Assembly (NCBI GenBank): GCA_001579985.1
Contig: LRSR01003104.1
Span: 1 to 32,250, forward strand
Length of the DNA stretch: 32,250 bases
Direction: 5' to 3'
Source: Hypsibius dujardini
Taxonomy: Eukaryota; Tardigrada; Eutardigrada; Parachela; Hypsibiidae
The notes beneath the pieces were generated by a model that saw only the letters and a list, made by a program, of their open reading frames with translations, had not been told where the DNA came from and did no database searches. The translations under genes were made by a program, and so were the position numbers. Shown in pieces: positions 29,120 to 32,250 of the stretch (position 1 is the first letter of the stretch; the number at the start of each line of letters is the position of its first letter).

Positions 29120-29827
29120 TTACAGGGAAATTTTGCATCTCTGGAAGGCGAATTGTTTCACTTTTTTAAATTTTTTTGTGTGAATGTAACCTATTTCTCA
29201 ATATTTCAATTGAAAAAAATAAAACAAATGCCTTCTAACATTTTTTAAAAATCAAAAACCAGTTTGCGGTGGTACATAGGGGACGCTCTCAATGTTACTA
29301 CATGTTGCGTGCATTAATTGAACTATTCGTTGACACGAGCGAATACAATGGCTTGTTTGCGGCCGTTACTAAATTACTTTAACCGAAACCATTTGAATAT
29401 TTAATTTAGTAAGAAATATGAAACACAAATATAGGCTGTGGGACAAGGGTTATTATTTACTTTCACGAATAATGCTATTATGCGGTTGAAGTCTAGTAAT
29501 AATTATTCCAAGGTAATAGCAAAAATTCAACAATCAATTGCACGCTTTATGCCAAAACTAAAGAACTAAAATCGATCAATCAATGGCGTTGCAGCCGCCA
29601 TTGCCTATAGCGTCGATAAATACAACGATCAACGAAAGACATTTCCAGTAACGTTGAGAGCGCCCCCTATGTACCACCGCGGATTAGTTTTTGATTTTTA
29701 AAAAATGTAAGGAAGCATTTGTATTTTTTTTTTGATTAAAATATTGAGAATTAAGTTATATGCACATAACAAACTAAAAAAATGTGAAACATTTTGCCTT
29801 CCAAAGATGCAAAATTCCCTTGTTAGG
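29120..29827. repeat. Long inverted repeat (180-bp arms, 347-bp spacer)
   Basis: The left arm 29120-29299 is the reverse complement of 29647-29827. In the inner 62 bp I count six mismatches (about 90% identity); the outer part is more diverged. Arms share ACATTTTTTAAAAATCAAAA and GGTGGTACATAGGGG followed by a (A/G)CGCTCTCAA block. The similarity may extend outward towards 29060 and 29850. It could be a MITE, a foldback element or a hairpin-RNA locus. Confidence 0.85.
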
Positions 29828-32250
29828 ACTGGGCTGAACTATGCAGACTGGTATCGGTTGTGTTACGTCCATACTTTATGTCAGAGTCTCATAAGTGTAC
29901 TCCAATCGTGACGTAGGTGTTTACACTTCATACATTCATGACTATGTCAGGATGACATTTTGCCATAGGAACTATGAACACCCATCTGAAATTTCCAAAA
30001 CAGTTGTTAGAGTCGTGCTGGAAGCTGGCGTGATCTGACGAATCCACCGACAAATCATAGAAGACAGACCAATCAGAGCTCGGTTCCAGCTGTACTAATT
30101 TTGACTTCCACCACAACCGTTCCTTTGTTTTTTTAAAAATTTGTTGAAAGCCTCAATATGCTATACAATTTCACGGCAACCGTTTTGGCAATTTCAATTA
30201 CGTAGATTTTCAATCTTTTACGCAACGATAATTCGAATAATAATATAGTCAAATATAGTAATTCCATTATAAAATTGCTCTGCCAGATTGATGGAATTTA
30301 CTTGTTGATAAATCAGTTCACAAATCTCTCTAAAATTGAAAATAATTAAAATGTACGTAAAAACAAAATAGAACACAGAATGTGAACCGAAACGTAAGTA
30401 ATAAAAATACAGCGTTGATAACAAAAAATTGTGCTTCCGATTGTCGGTCCATGTTTGCGTCATTGGCTGTCTACGCCTGTTTACAAGGCTCATATTTCTG
30501 TATTGAATGTCTGTTCGCCTATGTTAATGTTTGTGTAGTTTTCGTCCGAATCGTTTCCGGGGGATCTTGGGGGGGGGGAATTTATTCTTCTTCGCGAGTG
30601 GTTTTCGGTTAACGAACCTGCAGATCGTCATGCTTATTCTTAGTTTAAGACGAATAAACATTTGTGTATTCGAAAATTATCTACGGATTATGTCTGAGAC
30701 CACGATCACTTCTTACCAGTTCATAACATTACCTTCTGTTAAGTCCCGATCCTGTGTGATTTGATTGCAAACAAATGGGCAAAGGAGCATCCCCGTCTCC
30801 TGGAAAGCTATGTCTGAAACTGAGAAGAAAAAATGATGATGGCGTTGGGACTTTGATGTTTTAGCCTCGTCTGATGCCACACGAAAACGTGGAGATTAGT
30901 AAAACCAAAGACAGCTGCAGTTGTAACTTCAAACTAATGAATGTATAATGCGCCAAATAGCTCTTAAGGGGAATGGATTTGTTGAGGGCCTGTGAAGTTG
31001 AGTTCTATTAAGCGGGAATGAAAGTGACTCGAGCTGATGTTCGATATGTTACCGTTTAACAACTGCCTTTGCAAATCCTTACAGGATGATTATACTGTCT
31101 ACAGTAAGACTGGTGTGGGCCTTAACTGACTCGGGGCATCACTTAAGTAACGAACTCAGAATCATTTGAAAGTGTTTTTTATTCAGACTATTTGATTTTA
31201 CCAGCGTTCGGCTTGAACTCATTGCAAAAATATGAATCAAGAAGAGAATTCCTTGCATATTATGTGTAGCTAATTTTTTTATCAGTCAGGTGTGTGTTCG
31301 ATATCGACCGAGTGGACAGAATGAGTCCCGCGTACCGGATATTAATTCAGAAATTTATCAAATTTGGACGGGAGTTGTGAAGTTTGCGAGTGATCAACTC
31401 AACTCTCCTCTGGCTTTTGGGGAGTGATGGGGATATCGGATATGAAATTAGTTCTCCAACTCGTATGGTAGACCTTTCATGTTCCTCTTTAGTGTCATAG
31501 ATCAGAAAACCGGTGGCGGATTACAAGAAAAATCTAAAAATATCTTCGCTTTGATGTATGTTTCTTTTAGAAAACGTAAAATAAAATCTTTACCCACGTG
31601 GTTCAATACCAAATTTTACCAATAATTTTCGTTTGTCTCACCCCTCGACACCCTACGGTGTATAGCTACCACCGCCCCTTCAATCCTTGGCAAATCACAA
31701 CCCAAACGAACGCCCGGCACGGTGGCTAAATTTAATACATGTACAAAAGTATGTACTGCACTTTCATAAAAGCCAAGTTAAAATGAAAGACGTTATAAAA
31801 ACGCCAGTCGTTCCCGTTTTTTTTGCTTCGGAAATTGAAGTTCGCATTGTCAGAATTGTTTTACTGGTTAGTTTCTGTAGAATGTATGTCTTGTAGCGTC
31901 GAAAACAATATCACAAAACAGTCAACTGCTCGATACGAAGCCAGCCGATCACTCCCAAATACTAAAATATTAAATAGCGCGGGTTTTCAGTGATAAAATA
32001 TGTATTTGAATTATCCAACGGGTGGTGCACTATAATCAGCCGGTAGTTGTAGGTACAGTGTACCGGTAATATGGCACAGCAAAGCACTGCTCGATAAATA
32101 CTCAACGTAATCAATCGGCAAATTTGTGTTATTCAACAAGACCATCATGGAATACACATTTTATATTGGTCAAACTACGTGTAGGGTTTCCTCCGCAATC
32201 AACACTTAGTACACTCATTCATGTGTGGACGCGAGAAGCTCAACTTACGA
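29828..32250. other. Terminal stretch with no recognised gene
   Basis: Only repeat copy 2 (31198-31288) and short unsupported frames are present. A run of nine G lies near 30570. Confidence 0.55.
31198..31288 (+). repeat. Dispersed direct repeat, copy 2 (mate 28797-28889)
   Basis: Same orientation as copy 1, 2.4 kb downstream. It carries no open frame conserved between the copies. Confidence 0.8.

Noticed and set aside
1-32250. tRNA genes, rRNA genes, CRISPR arrays, bacterial operons
   Set aside because: No B-box of the GGTTCGAATCC type, no rRNA motif and no regular repeat-spacer array was found; the window is eukaryotic.

Overview
The window is nuclear DNA of an invertebrate animal. It has GT-AG introns with polypyrimidine acceptors, neuropeptide-type GPCRs spread over short exons, an intron-containing hAT transposon, C2H2 zinc-finger remnants and several AT-rich palindromic repeats. 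Mostly short introns, lineage-specific GPCR duplication and a bacterial-type secreted fusion gene would fit an ecdysozoan such as a tardigrade. That assignment is inference only: no rRNA, tRNA or other diagnostic marker is present.

Layout. (1) 1-3250: 3' part of a hAT element with a six-exon transposase on the + strand. Its catalytic signature residues are intact, but an in-frame TAA lies at 1535-1537. The element ends in TTAGCG-type subterminal repeats, a hAT-like end at 3242 and a possible 8-bp target duplication. (2) 4.45-7.73 kb: a decayed C2H2 zinc-finger gene; one finger exon is broken by an exact 13-bp tandem duplication. (3) 8386-14848, - strand: two head-to-tail paralogous class A neuropeptide-type GPCR genes of four exons each, with identical intron positions and phases. 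Two blocks in exon 1 are 100% identical while other exons differ at many silent sites, which suggests gene conversion. (4) 14.85-17.9 kb: non-coding, with a (GGTGGTAGT)n minisatellite and a 21-bp repeat. (5) 17940-20644, - strand: a three-exon gene for a secreted protein joining a GIN/DUF2807 head domain to two SnoaL-like (NTF2-fold) domains. It looks like a domesticated, bacterial-type fusion and is the most unusual gene here. (6) 21.3-23.5 kb, - strand: a candidate small secreted peptide and a short single-pass Cys-rich membrane protein. (7) 24957-28629, + strand: a third, unrelated four-exon class A GPCR with ERF in place of DRY and an NPxxxY motif, carrying MITE-like repeats in its introns. 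(8) 28.6-32.25 kb: no recognised gene, but a 180-bp inverted repeat around a 347-bp spacer, and a 90-bp direct repeat at 28.8 and 31.2 kb.

How the genes relate. The two minus-strand receptors are a tandem duplication and probably bind the same or related peptides. The third receptor belongs to another branch. I see no functional link between the receptors and the GIN-SnoaL gene. The transposon, decayed zinc-finger gene and foldback repeats show that the locus is exposed to mobile elements. Exon borders were placed by joining conserved protein frames at GT/AG sites with matching phases; no transcript was available.
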